This document shows positions 52,190-61,811 of a DNA stretch of 64,000 nucleotides, in pieces. This DNA is from Prorocentrum cordatum (taxonomy: Eukaryota > Sar > Dinophyceae > Prorocentrales > Prorocentraceae): the NCBI GenBank assembly GCA_963575745.1, contig CAUYUJ010019902.1, positions 36,062-100,061 of the forward strand, written 5' to 3'. How positions within the stretch are numbered: position 1 is the first letter of the stretch; each line of letters starts with the position of its first letter. The position numbers and the translations under genes were made by a program. The notes beneath the pieces are model-generated. The model saw only the letters and a list, made by a program, of their open reading frames with translations. It did not search any database and had not been told where the DNA came from.

Positions 52190-52440
52190 GGTGGCTGGCG
52201 GGCCGTGCCGAGGCCCCGCGGGGAACGACTCAGAATAACCAAACACCTGCCATACGTTTGGCGCGCGGTGTACCCCTGTGGCAAGACCTCGGGGGGCGGC
52301 GGATCGAAGACGCCTACGGCGAATCACCGCCGCCCCCTGCCTTTTTGGAAGCGCCCATGTGGCCGAACGTTGAGGCCATATCTGCCAAGCTCTCGGACCA
52401 TGTGTTCCCCGAATCGGTTTGGGAAGCCTTCGGGGAACAC
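52190..52440. repeat. Dispersed GCGGATCGAAGACGCC repeat with 39-nt stem-loop
   Basis: Same family as 26040-26330. The stem-loop at 52402-52440 has perfect 12-bp ends, GTGTTCCCCGAA and TTCGGGGAACAC. Confidence 0.75.
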
Positions 52441-53680
52441 GTGGGCATCTTGAAGGTCATCTTGGCCGTCTGGAGGCCATTTTGACCCTTTCGGGCTTCT
52501 TGGAGGACGTCTTGGAGGGCTCTTGGGCCGTCTTGGAGGCCATCTTGAGCGCCTTGGAGACCTCTTGGGCCGTCTTGGGGGCCTCTTTGGGCCGTGTCTT
52601 GGGCCTCTTGGGCGATCTTTGGGGGCACTTGGGCCGTCTCGGGCCGTCGGAAGGCAGAAAAAAAGCAAATGCCTCAATCCTTCAAAAACCAATGGGAAAT
52701 CGATTTTGGCTTTTTTGGGCCTTCCTGGAGGCCCTCTTGGAGGCCTCTTGGGCCGTCTTGGGCCATCTTAGGGCCATGTTCGGCCGTCTTGGTGGGCTCC
52801 TGGTCCGTCGGACGCCGACTTGGGGACCTCCTGGAATGCTCCAGGGCCGTCTTGGAGGCCATCTTGGGCGTCTTAAAGGCCTCCTGTGCTGTCTTGGGGG
52901 CCTCTTGGGGCCGTCTTGGGGGCCTCTTGGGCCGTTCTGGGGCCATCTTGGAGGCCTCTTCGGCGATCTTTCGGCGATCTTTGGGGGCTCTGGGGCCGTC
53001 TCGGGCCGTCGGAAGGCCGAAAAGAAGGAAATGTCGAAATCCGTCAACAACCGCAGGAACATCAAGGTTTTTGGCCTCTTCTGGCCTTCCTGGAGGCCCT
53101 TTTGGGGGCCTCGTGTACCGTCTTGGGCCAGCTTCGAGCCAACTTCGGCCATCTTGGTGGGTTCCTGGCACGTCTGACGCCGCTGGGAGCCGTCTTGGGG
53201 GCCTTTCTGGGCCGACTGGGGGCCCTCTTGGGGCGCTTCGGGGTCGTCTTGGAGGCCATCTTGGGCGTCTTGGAGGCAATCTTGGGCGTGTTGGAGCCCT
53301 CTTGGGCCGTCTTGGGGCCCCCTTGGGGCCGTCTTGGAGGCCACTTGGGCCGTCATGGGGCCCTCTTGGGGGCCTCTTGGGCGATCTTGGGGGCCTCTTG
53401 GGCCGTCTTGAGCCGTCAAAAACTTCTTGGAATGCCGAGAAGAAGCAAATTCAAAAATCCTTCAAACACCTACGGACAATCTATGATTTTGGCCTCTTCG
53501 GGCCCTCCTGGAGGACCTCTTGGAGGCCTCTTGGGTCGTCTTGGAGGCCTCTTGGGGGCCTCTTGGGCCGTCTTGGGTCGTCTTGGACTCTCTTGGGCCA
53601 TCTTGGAGGCCGTCTTGGACCATCTTGGGCGGACTTGGAGGCCATCTTGGGCCATCTTCGCGATTTTTTGAGGATGTCCC
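52441..53680. repeat. CTTGGGCCGT array, segment 6
   Basis: Degenerate word array with CCGAAAAGAAGG-type spacers near 52655, 53015 and 53435. The left part closely matches 27369-27700, including GGGCATCTTGAAGGTCATCT after the stem-loop. Confidence 0.88.
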
Positions 53681-53739
53681 GAGCGAAACGGCCGTTTTTG
53701 GCGATGACGGAGGCACGGCGGACGCGTTTTGGGGATTTT

Positions 53740-53880
53740 CCAGGTGGCCAGCGGGACGGGCCGAAGCCCCAGGGGGAGTTCTTTTGGAAAATAACCAAGA
53801 CCAAAACCATATAGTTTGGCACCTCGGGCACCCCTTTGAAACATCAAAAGGGAGCGGCGGATCTAGTGGCCTTCGACCTA
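53740..53880. repeat. Dispersed repeat fragment (GCCGAAGCCCCAGGGGGAG)
   Basis: Shares GCCGAAGCCCCAGGGGGAG and TTCTTTTGGAAAA with the foldback region at 45920-45950 and with 26070. Confidence 0.65.
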
Positions 53881-54324
53881 TCCCGCCACCGTGCCTGGGT
53901 TGTGGGTCAGAGTCCTCATGGATGCTTCTTGGGGTCTCTTCCGAGGCCTCTTATGTGATCTTGGGGCGATCTTGGAGACCTCTTTAGCCGTCTTGGGTCT
54001 CGGAAGGCCAGCAATGAGCAAACGCCAGAATCCTTCAACAGCCGAAGGAACGCCTTTTCAGGACTTCCTGAACGACCTATTGGATGCCTTTTGGGAGCCT
54101 CTTGGGCGCCTCTTGGGCCGCCTTGGGACATCTGGAGGCCAACTTAGGCAGTCTTGGCTGCATCTTGGACCGTCTCTGAAACGTTTTTCTCCAAAAAAGG
54201 CTTGCTCTATAGGAGTCCTAGCTCAAACCCTACTGGTTGGTCCGTTGCCCTCCTCCTAATTCCTATGGCTATGCCTATGCATATGCCTCCCCCCTAACTC
54301 CTATGCCTACGCCTATGCCTATGC

Positions 54325-54378
54325 CTGCTTGCTTGCTTGCTTGCACGCTTGCTTGCTTGCTTGCTTGCTTGATTGCTG

Positions 54379-54410
<32 letters not shown>

Positions 54411-54445
54411 CCTTGCGCGCTTGCACGCTTGCTTGCTTGCTGAGT
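54325..54445. repeat. (TTGC)n microsatellite
   Basis: Runs of CTTGCTTGC with CACG and TGG interruptions, preceded by a CCTATGCCTATGC repeat. Confidence 0.95.
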
Positions 54446-54539
54446 TGCGGATTCCAAGCATGCTTGATTCCTCTGATTCCTTCATTTGAGTCCTCTAATC
54501 TATTTGGAGTCAACGCTGGCTGATATGCTGTGATCTGGG

Positions 54540-55120
54540 GCTCTTGGAGTACTGAAGAGCAGTGTTGGAGGCCATCTGGGAAGTCTTGGACGCTTCTAGG
54601 GGCGTCTCGGAGCCCTCTTGGGGCCGTCTTGGGGGCCTTTTTTGGGCCGTCGCGGGGCAGTCTTGGAAGCCTCTTGGGCGATCTCGGGTGCCTCTTGGGC
54701 CGTCTTGGGCCGTCGGAATCCCGAACCGGAGCAAAAGCAATCCTTCAACACATATAGAAACTCCTCACTGATTTTGGTCTCTTCGGGCCTTCCTGGATGT
54801 CTTCTTGGAGACCTCTTGGGCCGTCTTGGAGGCCTCTCGAGGACTTCCTGGGTCGTCTTGGGCCATCTTGAGGCCATTTTGGCCGTCTTGGGTGCACCTT
54901 GAGCCGCTTTGGAGACAATTGGAGTGCTCGCTTTGGGCCATCTTGGCCGTCTTGGAGGCCGTCTTGGGCGTCTTGGAAGCCTCTTGGGCCGTCTTTGGGC
55001 CCTCTGGAGGCCATCTTGGGGTCCTCTTGGGTCGTCCTGGGGCCATCTTTGGGGCCTTCTGGGCGCTCTTGGGGCGATCTTGATAGCCTCTTGTGTCGTC
55101 TTGGGCCGTCGGGAGCCCGA
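54540..55120. repeat. CTTGGGCCGT array, segment 7
   Basis: Degenerate word array with spacers near 54720 and 55110. Confidence 0.85.
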
Positions 55121-55163
55121 AACGAAGCAACAGCCAACAACTGTTAACACGCACGGACATCAA

Positions 55164-55568
55164 TTACTTAGGCGGATTCGATGCGCTTGTCCGTTTCGTC
55201 CAGCAACTCGTAATCGTATGCGTAGCCCCCACGGTTGAATAGTAAGCTATATCGGTTTTGGCGACACGTTCAGGTGATAGTGCCTCCATAGCGTGCGTTC
55301 CAAGATTTCGATGCGAAGCTTGCGTATCGGAAGGGTTGTCGAAGTACAGTGGGAGCCTATACCAAGAGGTACAAGGCGTTTTGCCAGGATGCCTTTGGCT
55401 TGTGTTTGGATTGAAGGCTTGCAGCGGTCGCGAAGAAACCGCAGCTGACAGGGGACCCTGACTGCCTTGACGCGGAGATGCTTTGCGCGAGCATTGCATA
55501 AACAGCCTGGCCCAGGGCATCCAGAGTTTCTTCGTTGTCAGCCACACAGCAAGAACCTCCCTGGCCAA
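55164..55568 (-). CDS. Possible coding fragment, unidentified
   Basis: A 134-codon minus-strand frame from 55568. A second overlapping frame (55357-55545) reads EETLDALGQAVYAMLAQSISA, which looks more protein-like. I do not recognise either. The base composition differs from the arrays on either side. It may be an exon or element fragment. Confidence 0.25.
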   Translation of the reverse strand: MAREVLAVWLTTKKLWMPWARLFMQCSRKASPRQGSQGPLSAAVSSRPLQAFNPNTSQRHPGKTPCTSWYRLPLYFDNPSDTQASHRNLGTHAMEALSPERVAKTDIAYYSTVGATHTITSCWTKRTSASNPPK

Positions 55569-55855
55569 AGATATTATGCGATTTTCAGGCTAGTGTTTTG
55601 GCGATGGGTTCTTGTGGACTAGCCTTGGCTGTAGCTGTGTGCAAGGACGAGATCGTGCCCCTTCGCAGATGGATTAGGAATCACATGGATTAGGATGAGT
55701 TTCGCCTCCCCGGGGCCCTGCGCAGAGACATCTTGGGTCTGTCTTCGTCTTGGGGTCTCGATGGTCAATTGTGGGACCTCCTTTCTTCGAAGGGCCGTTC
55801 TCTTAGATGTTCGGTCTGGGGACCTTCCTGGGGGCCACCCAAGGGATTTCGGTCA
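55569..55855. other. Intergenic, no gene seen
   Basis: Unique sequence, no motif recognised. Confidence 0.4.
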
Positions 55856-55995
55856 ATTTTAGTTCGATCCTAATTCGACTCTGGTTCGATTCTAGTTCGA
55901 CTCTAATTCGACTCTAGTTCGATTCTAGTTCGGCTCCAGCTCGACTCAAGTTCGACGCAACTCCTGCCCAAGTTCGACGGAGGTCGACGGACGTT
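55855..55995. repeat. ~12-bp AGTTCGACTCTA repeat
   Basis: About eleven degenerate copies of TAGTTCGA(C/T)TC. Confidence 0.85.
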
Positions 55996-56400
55996 CGACT
56001 CAGCATCGACGCACGAGTGGAGCGAGTGGCTCCAGGAGGGCCCCCCGAGCGAGCGTCCAAGTTCAGGGTGCTGTGGTTCGCCAGACACCGTGCTCGAACC
56101 GCCTCGGGAGCTTGGGCAGCCTTGGGGAGGGGAAGGGGTGGGGGGCGCGGGGGGCAGCGTAACCGCGGGAGATCGGGGGAGTAGGCTGCCCCACCCCCTT
56201 CCGTGGCATCGCTCGGACGTGTGCATTTCCCCTCGGCGAGGACCATCGAGGAGCATCCTTGATCATTCGGCGAAAAAACCACGCACGAAACCGGAAAAAG
56301 CACAGGGAATGGACGTCCGAGCGATGGCCAGCTTCGTACTCAGATGTGCAAATTGTTGGTACGTGGCGGGGTGGACGCCACGGTTAGAGTACGAGCATCC
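55996..56400. other. Intergenic up to the gap, no gene seen
   Basis: GC-rich unique sequence. No domain recognised. Confidence 0.4.
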
Positions 56401-56500
56401 NNNNNNNNNNNNNNNNNNNNNNNNNNNNNNNNNNNNNNNNNNNNNNNNNNNNNNNNNNNNNNNNNNNNNNNNNNNNNNNNNNNNNNNNNNNNNNNNNNNN
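56401..56500. other. Assembly gap (100 N)
   Basis: Exactly 100 N, probably a fixed-size placeholder, directly before a GAT microsatellite. The true length is unknown. Confidence 0.98.
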
Positions 56501-56539
56501 TGCTGATGCTGATGCTGAAGCTGATGCTGATGCTGATGC

Positions 56540-56623
<84 letters not shown>

Positions 56624-56660
56624 GAAGGAGGAGGAGGAGGAGGAGGAGGAGGAGGAGGAG
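56501..56660. repeat. (GATGCT)n-(GAT)n-(GGA)n microsatellite
   Basis: Triplet tract abutting the gap. A second GGA run lies at 56806-56858. Confidence 0.96.
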
Positions 56661-56869
56661 AAGAAAACAACGACGAGAAAGAGACGGAGCAGTAACGAGA
56701 GGATGATGGCGAGGGGAGAAGACGACGCACATCTCCTCATAGGTCCGTACTACTTTCAGCTGCCTGCGACAACCCCCGCCTCTGTGCCTGTGCAACAGCG
56801 CGGTTGGGAGGAGGAGGAGGAGGAGGAGGAGGAGGAGGAGGAGGAGGAGAAGGAGGAGGTTCCTCTTTT

Positions 56870-57200
56870 GGGACCTCATGGTTTGTCTTGCTTGGAGGCC
56901 TCTTGAGTCGTCTTTGGCGGTCTGAACCCAAACAGGTGAGAACCTCAGAATCCTTACAGAACTAAGGGCAAATCAATGTTTTTTGCCTCCTCGGGCCTCC
57001 TGGAGGGTCTCTTGGAGCCCTCTTGGGCCGCCTTGTAAGCCTCTCGGCCCGTCTTGAAGCTGTTCGGAAGTCTCTCATGCCGTCTTTGGCCATCTTGGGC
57101 CGTCATGTTTTCATTTTGGCTCTCTCGGACGCCGTCTTTAGATCCCCTTGGGCCGTCTTGCGGCCGAACAGAGCACCATAGAACAAATTCTGGGGGGGTG
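56870..57200. repeat. CTTGGGCCGT array, segment 8
   Basis: Short, diverged piece of the array. Confidence 0.75.
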
Positions 57201-57237
57201 GGGGGTGGGGCGATTTTTGTAGGGGTACGATAAGGGG

Positions 57238-57510
57238 CCTATTTCTCCGTGTATACGGAGTAGTAGACGTTTATTTTTCCGTGCGTCGGATACACGGAGT
57301 ATAAGCGGCTTATCATGATGTGTAAACAGAGTAGTAGGCGCCTTTTAGTCTGTGCGTCGGATACACGGAGTACTAACGGCCTATTAGTCCGTGTATACAA
57401 AGTAGGGGGCGCTTTTTCTGTTCCGCGCATTGGACACACGGAATAAATGCGGCTTATTTCTCCGCGTGCACGAAGTATTCGGGGCCGTTTGTTCCGTGTA
57501 TCGGATTCAA
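57238..57510. repeat. Tandem repeat of small hairpins (CCGTGTATACGG)
   Basis: About five to six degenerate units with TTATTTCTCCGTGTATACGG and CGTGCGTCGGATACACGGAGTA. Each contains a local palindrome such as CCGTGTATACGG or CCGTG...CACGG. Confidence 0.75.
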
Positions 57511-57740
57511 GGAGAGAGAGGGGGTCGGCCAGCTCTCTTCTTTTCTCCTCCTCTAGCATGCGGGGCAATTCGCAATACCGTGGCCCGGGTTGCTTGGACG
57601 CGCGTGCAGGCTGCCGCTGCCGCGCTGCGACTGCGACATAAATTGTGTGGATAGAGGGGAGGGCGGCCCTAGAAAACAATAACACAATTTCCAGACTAGA
57701 CGAGTATGCCTGAAAGAGTGAGGTACGAGTGATTCGGGAG

Positions 57741-57975
57741 CCTCGAGACGGGGGTCAGTGCAGACGGGGGTCAGCCAGGGCGCCGGATCCTGCAGGATCC
57801 TGCGAAGACCCCCTCTGGCTGACCCGGGTTAGCGAGCCGCTCGTGGCCGCGAGGCGGCTGCGCCTATTGGCTGACCCGGGTTTGCGAAGACCTGCGTTGC
57901 AGTTTTTTTTTGTCCTGCATTGCAGTTTTTGGTTTCCTGCTGAACCGGGTCTGGATTGGCCCGGGTCAGAAACCC
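57741..57975 (+). mobile_element. Introner-like repeat, copy outside a known gene
   Basis: About 235 bp closely matching 62604-62847: GACGGGGGTCAG, GGATCCTGCAGGATCCTGCG, GCGAGCCGCTCGTGGCCGCG, CTATTGGCTGACCCGGGTTT, CTGCATTGCAGTTTTT and the end CCGGGTCTGGATTG..GGGTCAGAA. No flanking duplication was seen, so its ends are uncertain. Confidence 0.75.
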
Positions 57976-57989
57976 TCTCCCCTCTAGGG

Positions 57990-58095
57990 GCGGGTGGGTG
58001 AAACCCTCTAGGGTGAAACTCTCTAGGGTGGAACCCTCTAGGGTGAAACCCTCTAGGAGTGATGACGTTGTGGGTGGGGTGAAACCCTCTAGGGA
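57990..58095. repeat. AACCCTCTAGGGTG minisatellite
   Basis: Five to six units of about 15 bp, GAAACCCTCTAGGGT, one separated by a short insert. Confidence 0.85.
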
Positions 58096-58139
58096 CGGCT
58101 TTCCGGGGAGGGAGGAAGCGCGCTTGGGCCGGCGTGGCA

Positions 58140-58910
58140 CGGCACAATGGGGCCGCTCAAACTGCCAGGAGGTCCTCAAGGCGGCCCTCGAGAGGTCCAG
58201 CAGGGCGCTGGGGCGGTCCAGGAGCGCTCCAGGAAAGCCCAAGACTGGCCAAGCGTTCGAGGATGGCCTCAGACTGCCTCGAGACGGTCCTAGGGGGGCC
58301 CAAGCTGGCCCCAGAAGCGCTCAAGAGGTCCCCCTAGAGGGCCTCAGGAGGCCAACAGCATTGATTTTCTATAGGTTTTTGAGCTGCCTTAGAGTTCTTG
58401 CTTTTTCTGATTACAAGACGGCGAGTGCGGGCCCCAAGAGGGCCCCAAGATGGCCCAAGAGGCTCCCAAGAGAGCCCCAAGACGGCCCGAACCCCCAAAG
58501 ATGGTCCAAGAAGCCCCTGGGAGGACCCCCGGCCAGCTTGAGGAGGCCACACGCATTGATTTCCAACCGGTTTTTCATTGTTTCTTCGGTTCTCGATTTT
58601 CCGGCGCAGATCGGCCGAAGACGGCCTTGAGGGCCTCCGACATTGCGCCAAGACGGGAGGGCCCCTGGACGGCGGAAGAAAGCGCCCAGACGGCCACAGA
58701 AGATTGCCCAAGAGGGCCCCAGGACGGCCACAGAGAGCCCTAAGCGGCTCAAGAGGGGCCCAAGAGCTCCCAAAGAGAGCCCAAGAGAGCCCCCAGAGTG
58801 CCGTAGGATGCCGCCAAGAGGGCCGAAGAGGGCCCCAAGAGGGCCCAAAGATGGCCCAAGTGGGCCCCAGAACGGCCGAAGAGGGCCTGAAGACATCCAG
58901 AAGGGCCTTC
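58140..58910. repeat. CTTGGGCCGT array, opposite orientation
   Basis: The words appear as their complements (ACGGCCCAAG, GGCCCCAAGAG), so the array is inverted relative to those at 9620-57200. Confidence 0.85.
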
Positions 58911-58954
58911 AGATAACCCCCTTCGCAGACGGCCTAATGCCGGACGCAGTTTAA

Positions 58955-59365
58955 AGCTTTGAACACCAAGGATCCCAAGAGCGAGCAGTGGCGCAGAAAG
59001 CTTTTAACGCCAAGGCTGCCAAGAGCAAACGAGTTCGTAAGCATATCTTAACGCGAAGGTTCTCAAGATCGAGCGGTGACTTAAGCAGGTCTCGACTCCC
59101 AGGCTTCCAAGAGCGAATGTTGACTGAATCAACTACTGTCACGCAAGAAGGTCTTAACCCCCAGGCTCCAAGAGCAAGCGTTGACTCAAACAAATCTTCA
59201 CCCCGAGGTTCCCAAGAGCGAACGGTGTAAAGAGCTCTTAATGCCAAGGCTCCCAGGAGCGAACGACGCCGTGGAACAGCTCTTGACACCAAGGCTCCCA
59301 AGAGCGAACGGTGAAGAGCACAAGTTCTTAACGCCAAAGCTCCTACGAGCGAATCGTGCCATGAG
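58955..59365. repeat. ~60-bp degenerate minisatellite
   Basis: About seven units with CTTAACGCCAAGGCTCCCAAGAGCGAACGGTG variants, for example near 59007, 59148, 59238 and 59320. Confidence 0.75.
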
Positions 59366-59627
59366 CCCTCCCGGGCAAGTTCCAGAAGCGCTCTTTCCGT
59401 TTTCCTGTGCCGGCCCAGGTGACAGGAAGAGCGGCAGCGAGAGGAGTTATGTACAGGGCTTTAGCCCCAATGGGGGGGGGTCCAGGGGAGGGCGCGGCGC
59501 GCCGCGATTTCTAGCACGCCCTCCAGGAGAGTGTTTTTCTGCCCTCGGCAATCACGCGCGTTATGCCCCTTCCCCTCCCCCCCCTCCCCCCCCATAACTC
59601 GGCCACGCGCAGAGGGGGGTGGGGGAA

Positions 59628-59740
59628 GGGGGGAGGGCTTCTTAGAACCACCCCTGCTTCTTAGAAGGCGCCGGCCTTGTCCACAAATGTAAAGCCGGCG
59701 CCTTCTAAGAAGCAGCCCCCTTCTAAGAAGCCCTCCCCCC
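59628..59740. repeat. Nested perfect palindrome (20-bp and 22-bp arms)
   Basis: Inner arms 59654-59675 and 59694-59715 are perfect 22-bp complements around an 18-nt loop. Outer arms 59628-59647 and 59721-59740 are perfect 20-bp complements, separated from the inner pair by 6 and 5 nt. All arms contain CTTCTTAGAA or TTCTAAGAAG. Confidence 0.92.
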
Positions 59741-59929
59741 GCCCTCCCCCCCCTCCCCCCCCAATAACGCATCGCTCCCCCCTCAGTGCGTCCCCGTCAC
59801 TGCCGCAGTGGCCCCAGTCTGGGGGGGCACCACAGTCTGGGGGGGGGCCACGTTAGGCCCACGCCTGTTATGGCCGCGAATAGAAAAATGCACTCCAGGG
59901 GTCAGGCTGGCGGCTTTTTTCGGACCTGG

Positions 59930-60450
59930 GGGCCTCAAGACAGCCCAATTGGCTTCCAAGACGGCCAAATATAACCCCAAGACGGCCTCACAGAGACCCA
60001 AGAGGACCCGAAGACGGTCCAAGAGCGCTCTCAAAGAGCTCCTGATGGCCGCGTCACGGCCCAAGAGGTCCCCAAGACGCCCCAAGTGGCTTGAACGAGG
60101 GCTCCAAAGAGAGCCAGAAGCCGGCAGAACGCCTGAGTTTTCTTCCGGTTTCTGGAGGATTTCCGGGCTTCTCTTTTTTTCCGGGCCAAGAGCGGTCAAA
60201 GACGACCGTTGGCGCCTCCGAGGTCGCGCCAAAGACGTCCCGCGAGGCCCCCGGGAGGGCCCGCAGCAACGGCCCTTCGGAGGGCCTCCCAAAGACGGCC
60301 CGAGAGAGCGCGGCAAGACGAGCCGGGCCTGGGCGGGCCCCGCGGAGCCCCGAGAGGATCCCGGAGGAGAGCCCCAAGGGGCCGGCCACCGGAGGGCCCT
60401 CAGAGGGCCCGAGTCGATCGCCGCAAGGCGGCCGAGGCTCCCCGAGGCGG
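59930..60450. repeat. CTTGGGCCGT array, opposite orientation, diverged
   Basis: CCAAGACGGCC and CCCAAGAGG words, increasingly mixed with unique GC-rich sequence to the right. Confidence 0.65.
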
Positions 60451-60625
60451 TCCTCCCTCCTCCTCCTCCTCTCCTCCTCCTCCTCCTCCTCCTCCTCCTC
60501 CTCCTCCTCCTCCTCCCTCCCTCCTCCCTCCCTCCCTCCCTCCCTCCCTCCCTCCCCCTCCCTCCCTCCCTCCCTCCCTCCCTCCCTCCCTCCCTCCCTC
60601 CCTCCCTCCCTCCCTCCCTCCCTCT
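60451..60625. repeat. (CTC)n then (CTCC)n microsatellite
   Basis: A triplet run changes to a tetranucleotide run near 60512. Confidence 0.97.
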
Positions 60626-60854
60626 TCCAAGGATCCGGCGATCGCAAACGTGGATCAAAGGGGGCGTGGGTTGGCGGATCAGTGACGGGGCCTGTTCTCA
60701 TGGGGCATCGCGGATCTCTGGACTGGGCGACCGCGCGCCAAGTCCACGGATCGCCAGTCCGTGTCTGCGCGCCCCCGAGAGGAGGGCCCCAGGACGGCCC
60801 CGGGAGGGCCCCCGAAGCGGCCGGGAAGACGCTCGGGCCATCCGAATCCTACAG

Positions 60855-61045
60855 TTAAGTCGGGCCTGTCCCCCTACAGGGGGATTTTCGACGGAAAATT
60901 CAAAATACCCCAACAATAGTCAAAAAATAATACAACAATAGTCTGGGGACTATTTTTGAGTATTTTTGAACCTTTTGGGGGTATTTTTGGGGTACTTTTT
61001 ATTTTTCGTCGAAAATTCCCCTGTAGGGGGACAGGCCCGACTTAA
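60855..61045. mobile_element. 191-bp inverted-repeat element with 8-bp target duplication
   Basis: Ends TTAAGTCGGGCCTGTCCCCC... are inverted copies over 44 bp with two mismatches (positions 29 and 40). It is flanked by TCCTACAG on both sides (60847-60854 and 61046-61053). The centre is AT-rich with no coding capacity. This is the structure of a MITE, and an 8-bp duplication fits hAT-like transposases or introner elements. Confidence 0.93.
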
Positions 61046-61385
61046 TCCTACAGTGGTCGTCGCTCTCGGGCCCCTGAGCCTCGAAGCTGGAGGGGGTCTC
61101 GTGCGGGAGACCTCTCCGTTAGTGAGATGCGAGGACGTCTCAGGCGGGAGCCCCTTGCCCATGGGACCCGCAGGTCATGTTATGAGGAGCGAGGACGACA
61201 ACGAGGATGATCACCCGAGGCGAGGAAGTGGACGGGGATCGGAGTGAGCTTGTCCGCTGGCGGCTCCTGCGGGGCCGTGCCCGATCTAATCACGCTCGCC
61301 TGCTGGGCCGGGGGGGACGATGGGGGGTGCTTTTTCCGCAGCCGCTTTTGCTCGATGGTTCGGTCGCAAATCATGGGAGCCTTGT

Positions 61386-61580
61386 GTACGGTAGGTTTGC
61401 GTCGTGTCGACCAGCGGCGACCCCGCCAGCGGCGTTCAAGGTTGAACGCCGGCGGCGGCCCAGAATCGGTCGATGTTGAACGATCGGACGTTGCGGAGAC
61501 GGCCGATCGTTCAAGGTTGAACGATCCAGCGCGGTGTCGGGAACCAACGCCGGGGTCGGCACGGCACGGACCTGCCGTAC
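61386..61580. mobile_element. MITE-like element with inverted ends, copy B
   Basis: Ends GTACGGTAGGT and ACCTGCCGTAC belong to 26-nt imperfect inverted repeats (20 of 26). The inside holds two copies of GTTCAAGGTTGAAC, itself a palindrome, at about 61435 and 61512. It is related to 20199-20374. Confidence 0.75.
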
Positions 61581-61656
61581 CTTCGTACTTTCGTCTTCAG
61601 AGGGCACCAGCGCTGAGTAGCGTCTGGTAACCGGTGAGGTAGCGCCGATTTAGCCT

Positions 61657-61735
61657 CGGGGCTCAAGAGACGGGGGTCAGTGCAAACGGGGGTCAGCCAG
61701 AACGCCCGGTCTTGCAGGATCCTGCAGGGTGTGGG
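61657..61735 (+). mobile_element. Truncated introner-like repeat
   Basis: CGGGGCTCAAGAGACGGGGG and the following GGATCCTGCAGG part match the start of 62604-62847, then similarity stops. Confidence 0.7.
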
Positions 61736-61811
61736 AGGCTCCCACGAGTTGCCGCAGAACGATGGTGCCAACGTTCGTGCAGTTTTGGGCTAACGCCGTT
61801 CTGTTTTCGGG

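Noticed and set aside
57990-58095. Internal telomere-like repeat (CCCTCTAGGG)
   Set aside because: The unit is about 15 bp and does not match TTTAGGG; only a short minisatellite.
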